Assembly (NCBI GenBank): GCA_016271365.2
Contig: CM057452.1
Location: 1,243,749,001-1,243,813,000, forward strand
DNA from: Neoceratodus forsteri
Lineage: Eukaryota; Chordata; Ceratodontiformes; Ceratodontidae
Direction of reading: 5' to 3'
DNA: 64,000 nucleotides
Below the pieces are notes generated by a model. That model had not been told where the DNA came from. It ran no database searches and saw only the letters and a program-made list of their open reading frames with translations. Position 1 is the first letter of the stretch. Each line of letters begins with the position of its first letter. Both the position numbers and the translations under genes were made by a program. Positions 33,181 through 44,222 of this stretch are shown one piece after another.

Positions 33181-36100
33181 TCATCCTATTCCCGCTGGAG
33201 GAGGAATCTGCACTAAGTATCTCAGATATGGGTCCCAACAGACTGTGAATGAGGATAATTTGGATTTCTGTAGGTGGGATATCTTATCCAGTTTGGCCAG
33301 AGTAGCCAAAGACCCCAATATTACTGTTACTGTAGGGATCACCACAGACCTCCACTGGCATAATATAGCCCTTTTGGTTTGTAACGCTAACAAGGCCAGC
33401 CATCTCAATTTTAACAGTGACAATTTAGGCAATACCCCCTTAACCCCAAGTTACAAAAAAGGGGACATAGGAGAATGGTCTGTTGGAGAACCTGAGAAGC
33501 CAGAACCAGAATCTCTTGCCAGAGAGGTTGGATCTGGGGCATGTCCACAGAATGTAACAATCTCTCGGCTGTTGACACTTCCAGCAATTATCCCTCTCTA
33601 TTACTTTAGCTCTATACAGAACGACTGGGGTTCTATACAAAGAGTGTGCAATTTTGTTTTGAATTAGTTTCAATTTGGAATCAGTAAACCAGGAATGAAC
33701 ATCTATCCAGGCTTTATCCCAAGCCTCAGATGATATAGGAGTCTGCAACATCTTCTCCCGTCTAATCCTCACTGTCTCAGATTGAGATGGAAGAGTATCA
33801 CGCAGGGTAGCATACAACTGACCCGCAAGTCCCTTAGTACATGAAATCCACTTAACCAATGGAGATGGTTGAACCCGGCTCAACGGAGAACGCAAAAGTT
33901 GTCTGATAACATCCCTGATCTGGAGGTATCTCCAGAAATCTTCTGCTGGAATTCCCCAGTGCTGTCTCAGAGACTGAAATGTCTGGATATTCTTATGATC
34001 AGGGGTCAACAAATCTCCTAACGTGGTGATACCCAATGCTGTCCAATGCCCCCACCTAATTTTGCTGCCATCTATGGTGATGTCTGGGTTGTGCCATATA
34101 GGGACATAAGAAAGAGGAAGAGGTGCCAGCTTAAGTCTACGATGAAAGCAAATCCAATTTCTCCTGGCCGAATCTATTGTAGGGGATGTAGGAGATGTAC
34201 TCTCTATCCCACTCTTATTAATCTTAGCTTTTTTGAAATTATCCTTCTGTACTAGAAGAGATAAGGGTTGACGCAACCCTGCGATGTCTGTCTCTAGCTG
34301 TACCCATTGTGGTGACAGAGAGGAAAGGGATCTAGCCGAGTTGATCGTTTGAGCTAACAGAAAGGACCGATGGTATCCTTCAAACCACGGGAGGTTCCAC
34401 CCCCCCGCCGCCAGTGTGATCTTAATTTAGCCCGACTGAATCTAGGTTTAGATCCCTCCCATAAAAAATCCCCAATTACTTTGTCAATACTCTGAAACCA
34501 TCGTGCAGGTAAAGGGACCGGTAAATGTCTCAGGAGATAAAATAATTTGGGAGCCGCAATCATAGATACTGCCGCCACTTTCCCAGCAAAAGTTAGTTTA
34601 AGTAACCTCCATCTATCAAAATCTGTCTTCAGTGAGGAGAGAAGGGGTTGTATATTGGCCTTCCATATAACCTCTATAGAGGGAGTGAGAAAAATACCCA
34701 AATATGTAATCCCAACTGAAGCCCAAACTAGGTCCTCCACTCCCATGTCCTGCTGAACACAGTGCTCGTTCAGGGGGAGTATCTATGTCTTGTGCCGATT
34801 CATCCGAAGACCAGAATGCTTGGAGAATTCTTCAAGCAAATCAAGAAGCAGGGGGATAGCAGTGTGAGCATCCTCCAACAAAAGGAGAAGGTCATCAGCA
34901 TACATAAAACTTACATAGGATATATTCCCCACTGTCAAACCATTAATCTTTGGGTGATTGTGAATGGCAGCCGCCAACGGTTCTATCGCCAAGACAAAAA
35001 GTAAGGGAGAGAGCGGGCAACCTTGTCTCATCCCTCTGCCCAAAGGGAAAGGTTGGGAAAGGGTCAAATTGGTATTAACTCTGGCAAAAGGGGCCCCATA
35101 TATAGCTTTTATTCTTGAGAGAAAGGTGTCTTCAATCCCAAAATGAGCAAGAGTCAAATATAGATAGTCCCATTCAACTGAGTCAAAAGCCTTTTCGAAA
35201 TCTACTGTAATGGCAGCCGCAGGGGTATGAAGAGACCTGGCCAGAGGAATCAAATTCAACAGGGTTCTTACATGATCTGAACTATGTCTGTCAGGTATAA
35301 ATCCCACTTGTGATGGGTGTATCAATTCAGCCAACAAAGGACTAAGTCTGTAGGCCAGGATTTTAGCATAAAGTTTACTGTCCAGGTTTATAAGTGAAAT
35401 AGGGTGATAATTTCCTGGATTCGTGGAGTCCTTACCTTTCTTGGGAATCGCAACAATAGTTGCCTCCCGCATAGAGGGTGGAAAGGCGCCCTTAATTTTG
35501 ACCTCCTGAAAGACCTGAATCAAAAGGGGAGCAATAATATGGCCCAGAGTCTGATAAAATTCTGCGGGGTACCCATCGCTACCCGGAGATTTACCCTTTT
35601 TTAAGTTTTGAATAGCCACCATCAGTTCCTCCTTAGAGATAGGGAGATCTAACACCTATGTGTGCTGGCTCTGCAGCTTAGGTAAGCTCAGCAAATTTAA
35701 GAAGCCCTGAGTATCCAAATTATGCTTAGTGTGAGTGGAGCAATATAACTTTGTATAGAATGCAGACATAATCTCATTAATATCCCCTGGAGAAGTATGT
35801 AATGAGCCTAAATTGTTTTTTAGGCCAGGGATAAATCTGCTAGCCTGCTGTTTCCTTAATTGGTAAGCAAGTACCTTACCCCCTTTGTCCCCCCCTTCCC
35901 AAAACATATGTTTAAGATGTAAAATAGCAGCTTCCACTTTCCTGTTCATAATCTGATTAATTTCAAACCGAATGGCTAATATGGATTTCCCTATAGGCGA
36001 ATGAATATTGAGAGAAGGCAGCGACTTAAACTTACTCTCAGCCTCAGCCAATTTCCGCTCAAGGTCAAGCAGCTGAGCTTCTCTTTGTCTGCGTTTAGTA

Positions 36101-37012
36101 GCCAAAAACCACATAATGCTACCTCGCAACATGGCTTTAAAAGCCTCCCAAGTTGTACATGCAGAGGTGTCATCAATAGGATTTTCTGCAAGGAAAAGAG
36201 ACGCCTCCTTAATGAGCCAAGGGGTGAACTCAGGGTTCTGTACCAGAAATGGATCCTATCTCCACTGTTTAGTTGGGGGGGGCCACTGGGTCCCATTGTA
36301 CTAATAGCTGAACTAAAGCATGATCAGAGATACAGCAAGGGAGAATTGAAACCTCCAAAGTTTTAGTAGTCAGGTTAGCTGAGCCAAGCCAAAAATCAAG
36401 CCTACTATATGAATCATTGGGAACAGAATGAAATGAGTAGTCTCTAGCTCTGGGGTGGAACAATCTCCAGAGGTCTACTAACCCCTGGTCAGACAACATT
36501 TGATGGAGAGCCTTCACACTCCTAGGATGTGCCTCTTTCCCCCCGTCATTTCTATCCAACATAGGCATCAAGGTCAGATTAAAATCCCCACCAATGAGTA
36601 GCGGACAGTCTGGAGGGTTAAATTCTAGTGTTGCTTCTGCCAGCTTATGAAAAAAAAGTGGAGCATCATCATTCGGGGCATATACATTGCATACAGTAAT
36701 TAAACCTGTGGGCGTATTATACGTAGCCATAACCCATCTGCCATCAGAATCTGCAATTGTCTGAGTTAACTTCCAAGGAAGAGACTTGTGCACCAAAATC
36801 TGGACTCCGTGTTTCCTGGTCAAGGCATTGGAATGCACTTGCTGACCAACCCAATCCTTCATCATACAGGTTTGATCTTCCCCATTAAACTTAGTCTCCT
36901 GGAGAAAGGCCACTTGTGAACGTTTATGTTTCAAGTATGCGAGAACTTTCTTACGTTTAATCGGAGAATTTAACCCACGGACATTCCAGGTATGCATCAC
37001 TATATCAGCCAT
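33181..37012 (-). pseudogene. L1-A ORF2: endonuclease, reverse transcriptase, C-terminal Cys domain (few breaks)
   Basis: The start MADIVMHTWNVRGLNSPIKR at 37,012 matches an L1 endonuclease N-terminus. Endonuclease blocks follow: FLQETKF, NVYAPNDDAPL, GGDFNLTLMPMLDR and ISDHALV. A shift at a G-run near 36,275-36,283 leads to the linker (TWEAFKAMLRGSI). The RT has KGKSPGSDGYPAEFY, PISLINLDSKLYAKIL, VDFEKAFDSVEWDY (motif A), RGMRQGCPLSPLLF (motif B) and FMYADDLLLL (YADD at 34,891-34,902). The C-terminus has CWKCQQPRDCYILWTCP and a final block to about 33,181. Breaks: the G-run shift, stops near 35,654 and 34,781, and further breaks near 34,350 and 33,440. The enzyme nicks DNA and copies L1 RNA; this copy is inactive. 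Confidence 0.9.
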
Positions 37013-38418
37013 TTTGTTACCTTCTCAATGTACCTTAGTCTAAACTATTAAAAGAACTAAATCTATCTATATGCCAAATATGAAAAGTCCCTGTACCGAT
37101 CAGGGCAAACACGCACCCCAACAATAGGCGGGAATTATCTAACCTAATTACAACTAATCTATACTCCTACACTATCTAAATAACAACCAAACAAACAAAC
37201 TACCTACTATTATTAGATGAACCGGTAGAATTAAGCCAGCTAGAAACCTAGCCAATGGTATATCCTATCGATCCTGGGGGGAACCAGGTATTTCTCAAAA
37301 GGAAGAAGATTCCTATCTACTATGGAGCATATATCAAACTACTCTGAAAAAGGACCAAAGCAACAAACAAAGTCCGTACATGCTAGAGCCTGCAACGGAC
37401 CTGCCTACAGTCCCCTCACGTGGGGAACTAGTCCTATAACTGAATCTTAGGACCAGTTATTGCTCTGCTCTTAATGGGAAACTCAGAACCCCCTCGTACC
37501 AACTCCATGTCCACAAAAGATATTATAAGACATCTCCCCTAACTGGGCTTCTAATACTCCCTAAACATTTTCTTACTAATGAATCTTTACCAACAACCTT
37601 AGGGCCCACCTATAACCAAGCCAAGTACTGCATATTCTGAGTAAAACTATGTGGCACATCTTAATCATTACCCCATAGTACGGTCGATAGAATCCTTTGG
37701 CAATGTTAAGTTCTACATATCACCTCTATGGACCCATTGAGTCACTTAATCCCTCCCAATAGGCCATCAAAGCAAAATACTATGGAGGGAAAAATATTGT
37801 CTTGACAGAGATAATAAACTTCCTCCTATGGAAGACAAACAGGGAAGGAAGAAAAGGGGGGGTAGGTCACGCCCCTGGGATCTACCCTATCACAGGCAGA
37901 TCTTCAAACATCCCTTAGCCACAGATGTACCACCCACATTATATGTTTATATAATCATTCCCCTTCTACCCCAGCCGATACCCTCCAAATGTGCCATCGA
38001 TGACAACTGCCATAAAACCTTCTGATAGACATTACCCCCAAGGGCTACACCCAGGTATAACTTAAGGAAGCCATACCTATTTCCACCCGCAATATTACAA
38101 CAAACAATCAGCAGTTCAGATACTTATCTAACATTAAACAGTATAATCCAAGGAAAAAAGTCCATTTGCTCATGAAATTTTCAGCTGTTTTCCCTCTTCT
38201 CATTCTTGATCCGTAGATTGGCCTGGGGGGGACCCTAGGGCCGGAAAGACTGATGATGTACTAACTGTGGTACTGACCATGCCCTGAAGGCAGTCCCTAA
38301 GATGGTCTTCTTGAAAACTTCCACCCCCATTGACCATTGCTTCACAACCTTCCTCCTCGGGGAGATCATTCAGAATCACAAACCGGTTTTTGGCAAAGTA
38401 AGGACTGACATATTCTAT

Positions 38419-39390
38419 CTAAACTTCTCCTTGTGTATCTGGAGGGGGAGAAGTCAGATTGTCGGTACTGCTCTTCCTTTCCTGAGGATGGTCCCTTTTA
38501 GTATGCAGGGAAGATGGAGGCCTCTTCCATACATTCAAGTTCCTGGGTTCTAATCCCACCAGTGGTGCTGATTGAGGAGAGGTAACTGTAGTAACAGCAG
38601 CTGAAATGGGGATACCTTGAACATTTTCAGCCTGACTAGAAGACTGGGAAATCAAACTTCTAGGACAGGAATTGGCAATATAGTCCAAAGCCGCCACTGA
38701 AGATAAAAATTGCAGACTTGTACCATTCATAGAGATTTGTAGTATGGCCGGGTACCTTAATGTGAAAGGGATCTTTAAAGCATGTAGCTTCCTTTGAGCT
38801 TCAGTGAAAGTTTTATGCCGAGTGACCAATTCCTTCGAATAATCTTGAAAAATCATAATCCTATTCCCTTGCCACTGTAGCTGTCTGAGCTCTCTCGCCC
38901 TAGCCTGTATTGCTTCTTTTTCAGCAAAATTCAGGAACCGAACCAGGATGGGGCGAGGACGTTCCCCCTAGGCAGGCCTAGGCTGGGCCGTGCAGTAAGC
39001 CCGCTCGATTGTAATTTTAGTACCCTCAGGGAGCTTCAAGATTTCTGGCAGTACATGTTGTAGAAATGGCAAAACCTTCCCTTCCTCACAACCCTCCGGG
39101 AATCCCAATAGGCGCAGATTATTTCGCCTACTCCTATTTTCCAGATCTTCCACTTTATCTTGTAGCTGATTAATCTTAGCCACCTGATCTCTCATTAGGG
39201 CCGAGTAGTTGAGAAGTGAGTCCTGCGTATTTAGCCTTTGCTCCACTGTGTCCACATGTACATTAATTTGCTGAATAGCGAGAGCAGAATTATTAGCTGC
39301 TAATGTGAGGTTGTCTATGCTTGCCATGATCGACACAAACATGTCCTGTACAGAGGGCTCCTCTCGCTCATTTACTAACTGTGCCATCAT
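38419..39390 (-). pseudogene. L1-A ORF1 (RNA-binding protein), one in-frame stop
   Basis: The most likely start is the Met pair at 39,385-39,390 (MMAQLVNEREEPSVQDMFVS). The upstream open stretch to 39,612 looks like leader. Order: a coiled coil (about residues 15-100, with VEQRLNTQDSLL and INQLQDKVEDLE), then ENRSRRNNLRLLGFPEG, which opens the RRM-type domain. An in-frame TAG follows at 38,968-38,970, then PRPILVRFLNFAEKEAI, MIFQDYSKELVTRHKTF and the C-terminal domain (FTLRYPAILQISMNG). The tail is low-complexity Ser/Pro. The protein would coat L1 RNA as a trimer. One stop is the only clear lesion, so this is a recently inactivated frame. Confidence 0.85.
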
Positions 39391-39612
39391 GTAGATCACG
39401 GATAGCAGGGATACGAATCTCCCACTCACAATCCGCTTTGCCGAATGTCCCAAGAGTCCAAAATTCCCGTGTCGATAGTACCAAGTTTCGGCAGCCTGGT
39501 CCGTTATTATTTTTTGTGTATGTCCTCCCCAAAGGGTATAATTCCCGGGTGCTAGGCTCCGTGCGACGAGAACAACCCGATTAAGCCGCCATCTACAATG
39601 AGCGCTAACCAT

Positions 39613-41454
39613 GCCCCTCTTTTTTAATTTTTTTAAACGTATGTTTAATTAGTTTGCACAAATAAAAACTAGTACATTACATCTACAGTTGATACATGCA
39701 AAAAGACATAGTCAATATGCAATATTAGGATTTGACACAAGTCTAGATTATGCTACAACCTAAGGGGGTAGTACCTTATCATACATCTCATATAGAAACT
39801 GTAAGGATGAACTCACACTGCCAAGAACAAGGACAGTCCCTGAGATGAGAGCTTTATTAAAATATATTCCGTCCATGCAACGGACTAAGAGTCCTCTATT
39901 GAGCACATTAGGCAAAAGACAAACAGCTTAAGCCTGTGTTTTAACTCCTGTTTTAAACCAGGTATCTCTGAAATATTCAAAGTTACTATAATAAAACTAT
40001 AACTTCTACAAGCATAATAATGTTGCAGTTTAACCCAGACAGAAACAAAAAAGAGCCAAATTTTACTGGCCAGCAATCTATAACCTGCAATTAACCATAC
40101 AGCTCCAAATGGAAGCAACATAGTCAATAAACAGCACAAGGAAAGCCTGCAGGTTGAAAACCTCATGATGGCAAGAATGATGGCTGCCAATGTGAGGTGC
40201 TGTGATCTGGAGTAATGGTGGGAAGGCACCATCTTACAGTGAAACCAATAGCAGTATTGTAACACCGGACTGTCCCAATACGAGTATATGGTCACTATTT
40301 GTCAAATAGGCTGCAGTAAACCATATTTTGCATGTGACCCCAATGGCATTCAAAGTTTTGTATCATTAAACCAGTTGTTTCACCCTTCCCCACCATAAAC
40401 CAAGTCCCAGAATCTTTCTGACCATTCTTGTAAAGTTCAAAGTTGAATCTTTAAGAATTTGATTCAGAGTCGGATCCTCTGGCTGCAAACTCACAGGCAA
40501 TACAGACCACAAGTTTATCTGCATCTTTCAGGTCAGTAAAGGTGTAAGTCTTGCCCCCATAGATGATCTTTAGTCTGGCAAGGAGCATCAAGTCATGTTG
40601 GACCCCCCAAAGCTCAAAGCTACTGTTGTACACCATTGCAGGCTTTCCGTTTTGACTGGCTGGAGTAGCGGAGGTCAGGGAAGAGGTGGATGACTTTGCC
40701 TTGCCATTCTAGGTTTTTAGCCCTTCTAGTGCTGTGTAACAGATTGTATTCAACCTCGTCAGCCAGGACAATCATCACAGTCCGTGGAGGAGGATCACCT
40801 TCCAGAACTCGCTGAGGGGTAATTCTATACAGCTTCCTGATGGTAATGTTTTGGAAATGCAAATGTTCCATTAACCATTGAGTTATGAAGGCTCTGAAAT
40901 CTTCATCTCCAACATTCTCTGGCATCCCGATCATTCAGACATGCGTGATGTCCCCTGGTTTTCCAAGTACTCCAGGCATAGCAGAGCACCACGTTTTCTT
41001 TCACAAGTCCCGCTGCTTTTGTAATGGCCTTAGTAGCAGTATCCAATATGTTTTTTATTTCTTCTTGCACCTCGACTACGGTCGCGTCCACCATGGTCAT
41101 TTTGCCTACCAGAGCCTCCAATTTAGCATTCATCAACTGGATTGCTTTTTCTAAAGCAGCATTTGTTGGTTGTCCAATTTCTGCCATCAAGGTAGAAGTT
41201 GATGGCACTGAACTATCCGGGTCTTATCAACTTTTGGTCATGCTCCATCAGTCTGTTCACCACCTCAGGTATGTCTCTCCATTGTGCTGATTTTAGGATC
41301 GAATTGTTCAGCTTCATTCAATGTACACTGATCTGTTGGATTTAAACTGCCTCTAATTAAATGTTAGCTTATTTTTTAGTAGAAAATCACTGGTTGAATT
41401 TGGAGCTCCAAACACATGCATGCATTTAGTTCGGCAGTTGGCTTTGCCCCTTAT
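39613..41454 (-). mobile_element. L1-B: L1 with ORF1 but little or no ORF2 (antisense)
   Basis: The 3' end at about 39,613-39,640 is T-rich on the + strand (TTTTTTAATTTTTTTAAACG), that is, A-rich on the element strand. ORF1 lies at 40,451-41,208. Between ORF1 and the tail only about 0.8 kb is present and it contains no endonuclease or RT motif, so ORF2 has been almost entirely deleted. It lies end to end with L1-A, in the same orientation. Confidence 0.6.
40451..41208 (-). pseudogene. L1-B ORF1 (RNA-binding protein), broken
   Basis: The N-terminal frame starts MPSTSTLMAEIGQPTNAALE at 41,208 and contains a heptad-like helix (ALEKAIQLMNAKLEALVGKM...VVEVQEEIKNIL). After a shift near 40,930 the RRM-like part reads MIGMPENVGDEDFRAFITQW, LHFQNITIRKLYRIT and PPPRTVMIVLADEVEYNLLH, then RRAKNLEWQGKVIHLFPDLR. 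A second shift or stop near 40,630 leads to the C-terminal domain (HDLMLLARLKIIYGGKTYTF then TDLKDADKL). This is the coiled coil-RRM-CTD order of L1 ORF1. It differs clearly from L1-A ORF1, so it belongs to a different L1 lineage. Confidence 0.8.
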
Positions 41455-42600
41455 GGTGCACTATTCTATGTAACCACCACCCTCTCTGTGAAGAAAACTT
41501 TTCTCATATTTTCTCTTACTCTGCCCCATCCAATTTCATATCATGCCACCTCATTCTTGTACTCCTTCTACTTTGGAAGATGTCTGCCCCTGCACCTTGT
41601 TTATACCCTTGAGGTACTTGAATGTGTCTATCATGTCCCCCTGCTCCTTCCTTTCCTCAAGTGAGTACATATTGAGGTCCTTTAATTTCTCCTGATATGT
41701 TCTGTGTTGCAAGCCATGCACCATCTTGTTTTCCCTTCTGTAGACTGCCTCCATCCTGTCAATGTCCTTGTGCAGTTGTGGCCTCCAGAATTGCACACAG
41801 TACTGTAAGTGAGGCCTCACTAGTGCATTATACAATGGCATCACCACCTCACGCCTTCTGCTAGTGATACCTCTGCCTGTGCCCCCCAGCTTGCCACTGG
41901 CCCTCCTTGCAACATTTTTGTTCTATTTTGACACCTTTAGGTCATCAGAACTGGTAACTGCTAGGTCCCTTTCTTCCTTGGTGATCATCAGCACCTCCTC
42001 CCCATCCTGGAGCTCTCCTCAGGGTTCCCTCTCCCCAAGTGCATTATTTTGTGCATCTTTGCATTGAACTTCAAAAGGGGATGGGACAGGACAAGGGGAG
42101 GTTCAATGTAGGGGAAGGGGAAGGGTGGAAGGGATGGACAGCTGCAGAATAAGGGGTACAATCTGCACATTCGAGCAGACTTGATAGACCTCTAGGCCTT
42201 TATCTGCTGGTAAATTTCGTATGTTCGTATGAACCTCAGTTACCATGTCTCAGACCATTTTTTAATCCTGTCAATGTCCCTGCTCATTTTCTCCACCCCT
42301 TCTGGAGTACTCATTCTGTTACAGATGTTGGTTTAATCTGCAAACAGGCAGACCTTTCCTTCTAGCTATTCTGCAATATCTGTAATGAAGACATTGAACA
42401 GGACAGATCCCTGAGGTACCCCACTGGATTGGATACCATTACCACCACCCTCTGCCTCCCGTCCATCAGCCAGTTTCTAACCCAGTTTATCAGCTTGTGC
42501 CCCATGGCCAGACTACCCATCTTGTTAATCAGCCTTCTGTGTTGGATGGTGTCAAAGGCATTGCTGAAATCAAGGTAGGTGATGTTCACCACCCATCCCT
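41410..42600 (-). pseudogene. CR1-F, RT second half and 3' region (antisense)
   Basis: The minus strand starts with MVNITYLDFSNAFDTIQHRR (motif A, about 42,590-42,535) and NWVRNWLMDGRQRVVV. It goes through a degraded motif B/C region (about 42,420-42,330), then YRRENKMVHGLQHRTYQEKL, YSLEERKEQGDMIDTFKYLK and the FFTERVV block near 41,500. The 3' tail is missing where the L1 block begins (41,454). A sense CR1 scrap is inserted at 42,072-42,232. Stops and shifts are frequent. Confidence 0.8.
42072..42232 (+). mobile_element. CR1-G, ~160-bp 3' end inserted in CR1-F
   Basis: A sense-strand fragment ends in GCCTTTATCTGCTGGTAAAT then TTCGTATGTTCGTATG, a variant CR1-type tail, and interrupts the antisense CR1-F. 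TTGAACTTCA before it and ATGAACCTCA after it may be a diverged ~10-bp target duplication. Confidence 0.6.
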
Positions 42601-42604
42601 GATT

Positions 42605-43022
42605 TATTTCCTTAATGAGGCATTAGGGTTTCCAACTCTAACACCCCACCCCCACCCTGCAGTGACTGACAGGTGTTGGGGGTGTGCCTTTGGGTCATCA
42701 GCCATAATTCCTACACCATTTCACCCCCAACCACACCCTGCAGACACTGACAGGCATTGTGGTGTGCCCTGGGGTCTTCGGCCCTAATGCTCACTCCATT
42801 CCATAAGGAAATAAGCTGAGATGGGTGCAGTATAGGAGAATGGGGTGAACATTAGGTTGAAAATTTGGGTGAAAGCATTGAAAATGTTCAAAGTTACACA
42901 TGTGTGTGTAGGAAAATTTCAACAAACCTGCATAACACAGTCACTTTTAGAAAATGTTCCACCAAATTTTCAACATGGGCTTTTTGCTACCTCACCTCAT
43001 GAACACTGGCACTGTCATTTCC
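42605..43022. repeat. C-type and satellite sequence hosting the Kolobok insertion
   Basis: It starts GAGGCATTAGGGTTTCCAAC and contains two CACCCTGCAG-GACTGACAGG blocks, a TATAGGAGAATGGGGTGAAC block, then TTGAAAATTTGGGTGAAAGC and ACCAAATTTTCAACATGGGC. It is thus a short piece of the same complex seen at 20.7-26.2 kb. It stops within the motif CACTGTCATTTCCTT, where intact satellite units continue TTCTTAATCTGTCC. Confidence 0.7.
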
Positions 43023-43834
43023 TTGAAGGAGAAGACTCCTGTACTTACTGCCTTCCAATTGTGTTCCTTACAGTGCATGTTGTTCAGCTTCATTTCCTGA
43101 TTCTATTGATGCATCCTGCAGTAAAAAGAGACTTTTTTCATGGTTTTTTATCCCAAATAAAAGTTTAAAATGTAACTCCTCCATTTTAGGTGCTCGCGCA
43201 TCAGAATCTCCGTCATCACCACAATGCCTGACTCTTGCGTCACGCTAAACCGATTCCCACTCAGCACAACTCCTGGCTGACTTTGGTTCCCCCCTGTGTG
43301 AATGGGGAACTAAATCAGTGATGCTCATCTATTTCTGGTGCTGATTACAATCTGATCTGAAGACAGTGTGAAGGAGTGTATGACTCACTGCACATTTTTC
43401 TTCAAATTATTTGTTATTTAATAAAGTTTAAAAAAATAATGAAGGTCTGTTGTTCTTTCTTTTAAAAATTCAGCAAAGTAGTAACAGAGTCTGTTGGTGT
43501 GGAGTGCAACATAACATTCTATGAATTATGATGTGCTGTAATTGGTCAGATATTCCCACATTTTTTTTTGTTTAGATCTTTCTGAATATTGCATGATTTT
43601 TCCTCCAATACTGGTCAGACAGTCACATTTGCAGAATGAGCAACTTGACAGCTCTCTAGGGATTATAAATGAATGTGTGTGTTATTAGGTCATTTACAGC
43701 AGGATCATTTTTTTAAAAACTCAGTTAAAAGACAGTATTTGTTATAGTTGTTTGAGACAAAATTTACCATTTTTTGAATTTTTTAATTTTTGAGTCCAGT
43801 TTATTATTATTAGTAACTTTTAATATACAGAAGC

Positions 43835-44110
43835 ATTCCTCGTTGCATGGTCCCAGGATGCAGTACCATGACAGGTCGTACTGTCGGTATCCTTTATAAG
43901 CCCTTCCCAAGGAATGACTTCCGACATAGACCTTAGTCTTAAAAAGACTAAGTGGTCCAGGAATCATGTTATGTGCTCTGTCCATTTCACTGAAGACTGC
44001 TTTGAGATGGAATCTGAAATGAAGGCTCAAGTATATGGCCATCCTCCAAAGAAAATGTTCCATGCTGATGCTGTCCCAACACTTATTTTGGATAATCAGA
44101 AGAAGAGTAC
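43835..44110 (+). pseudogene. THAP zinc-finger exon of a Kolobok-type transposase (broken)
   Basis: The first frame reads PRCMVPGCS with C-x4-C at the very N-terminus, followed by YKPFPRN. The codon expected to be the initiator reads ATT (Ile) at 43,835-43,837, so the start appears mutated. After a frameshift near 43,920 the next frame gives WSRNHVMCSVHFTEDCFE, supplying the C-x2-H half of the C2CH zinc site. It then gives HADAVPTLIL, the AVPT box that closes THAP domains. THAP domains bind transposon ends. A helix-like tail (LHTLRHLEQTITER) follows before a (TA)n run. The loss of the start and the shift make this exon non-functional. Confidence 0.8.
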
Positions 44111-44159
44111 TCAGATACTACATACCTTGCGCCATCTGGAGCAGACGATCACGGAGAGG

Positions 44160-44166
44160 TATATAT

Positions 44167-44221
<55 letters not shown>

Positions 44222-44222
44222 T
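44160..44222. repeat. (TA)n microsatellite
   Basis: About 60 bp of alternating TA with one interruption directly follow the THAP exon. The repeat supplies the apparent frames made of Tyr-Ile. Confidence 0.9.

Larger units (their letters stand above)
32492..39612 (-). mobile_element. L1-A: long, nearly complete L1 LINE (antisense)
   Basis: The element runs from a 5' region near 39,612 through ORF1 and ORF2 to a T-rich 3' end at about 32,492 (poly(A) of the minus strand). Total length is about 7.1 kb. Both reading frames are recognisable with few breaks. It belongs to the L1 group with a YADD-type RT active site and a C-terminal Cys/His motif, as found in amphibian and fish L1s. It abuts the 3' end of L1-B on its 5' side. 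Confidence 0.8.
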
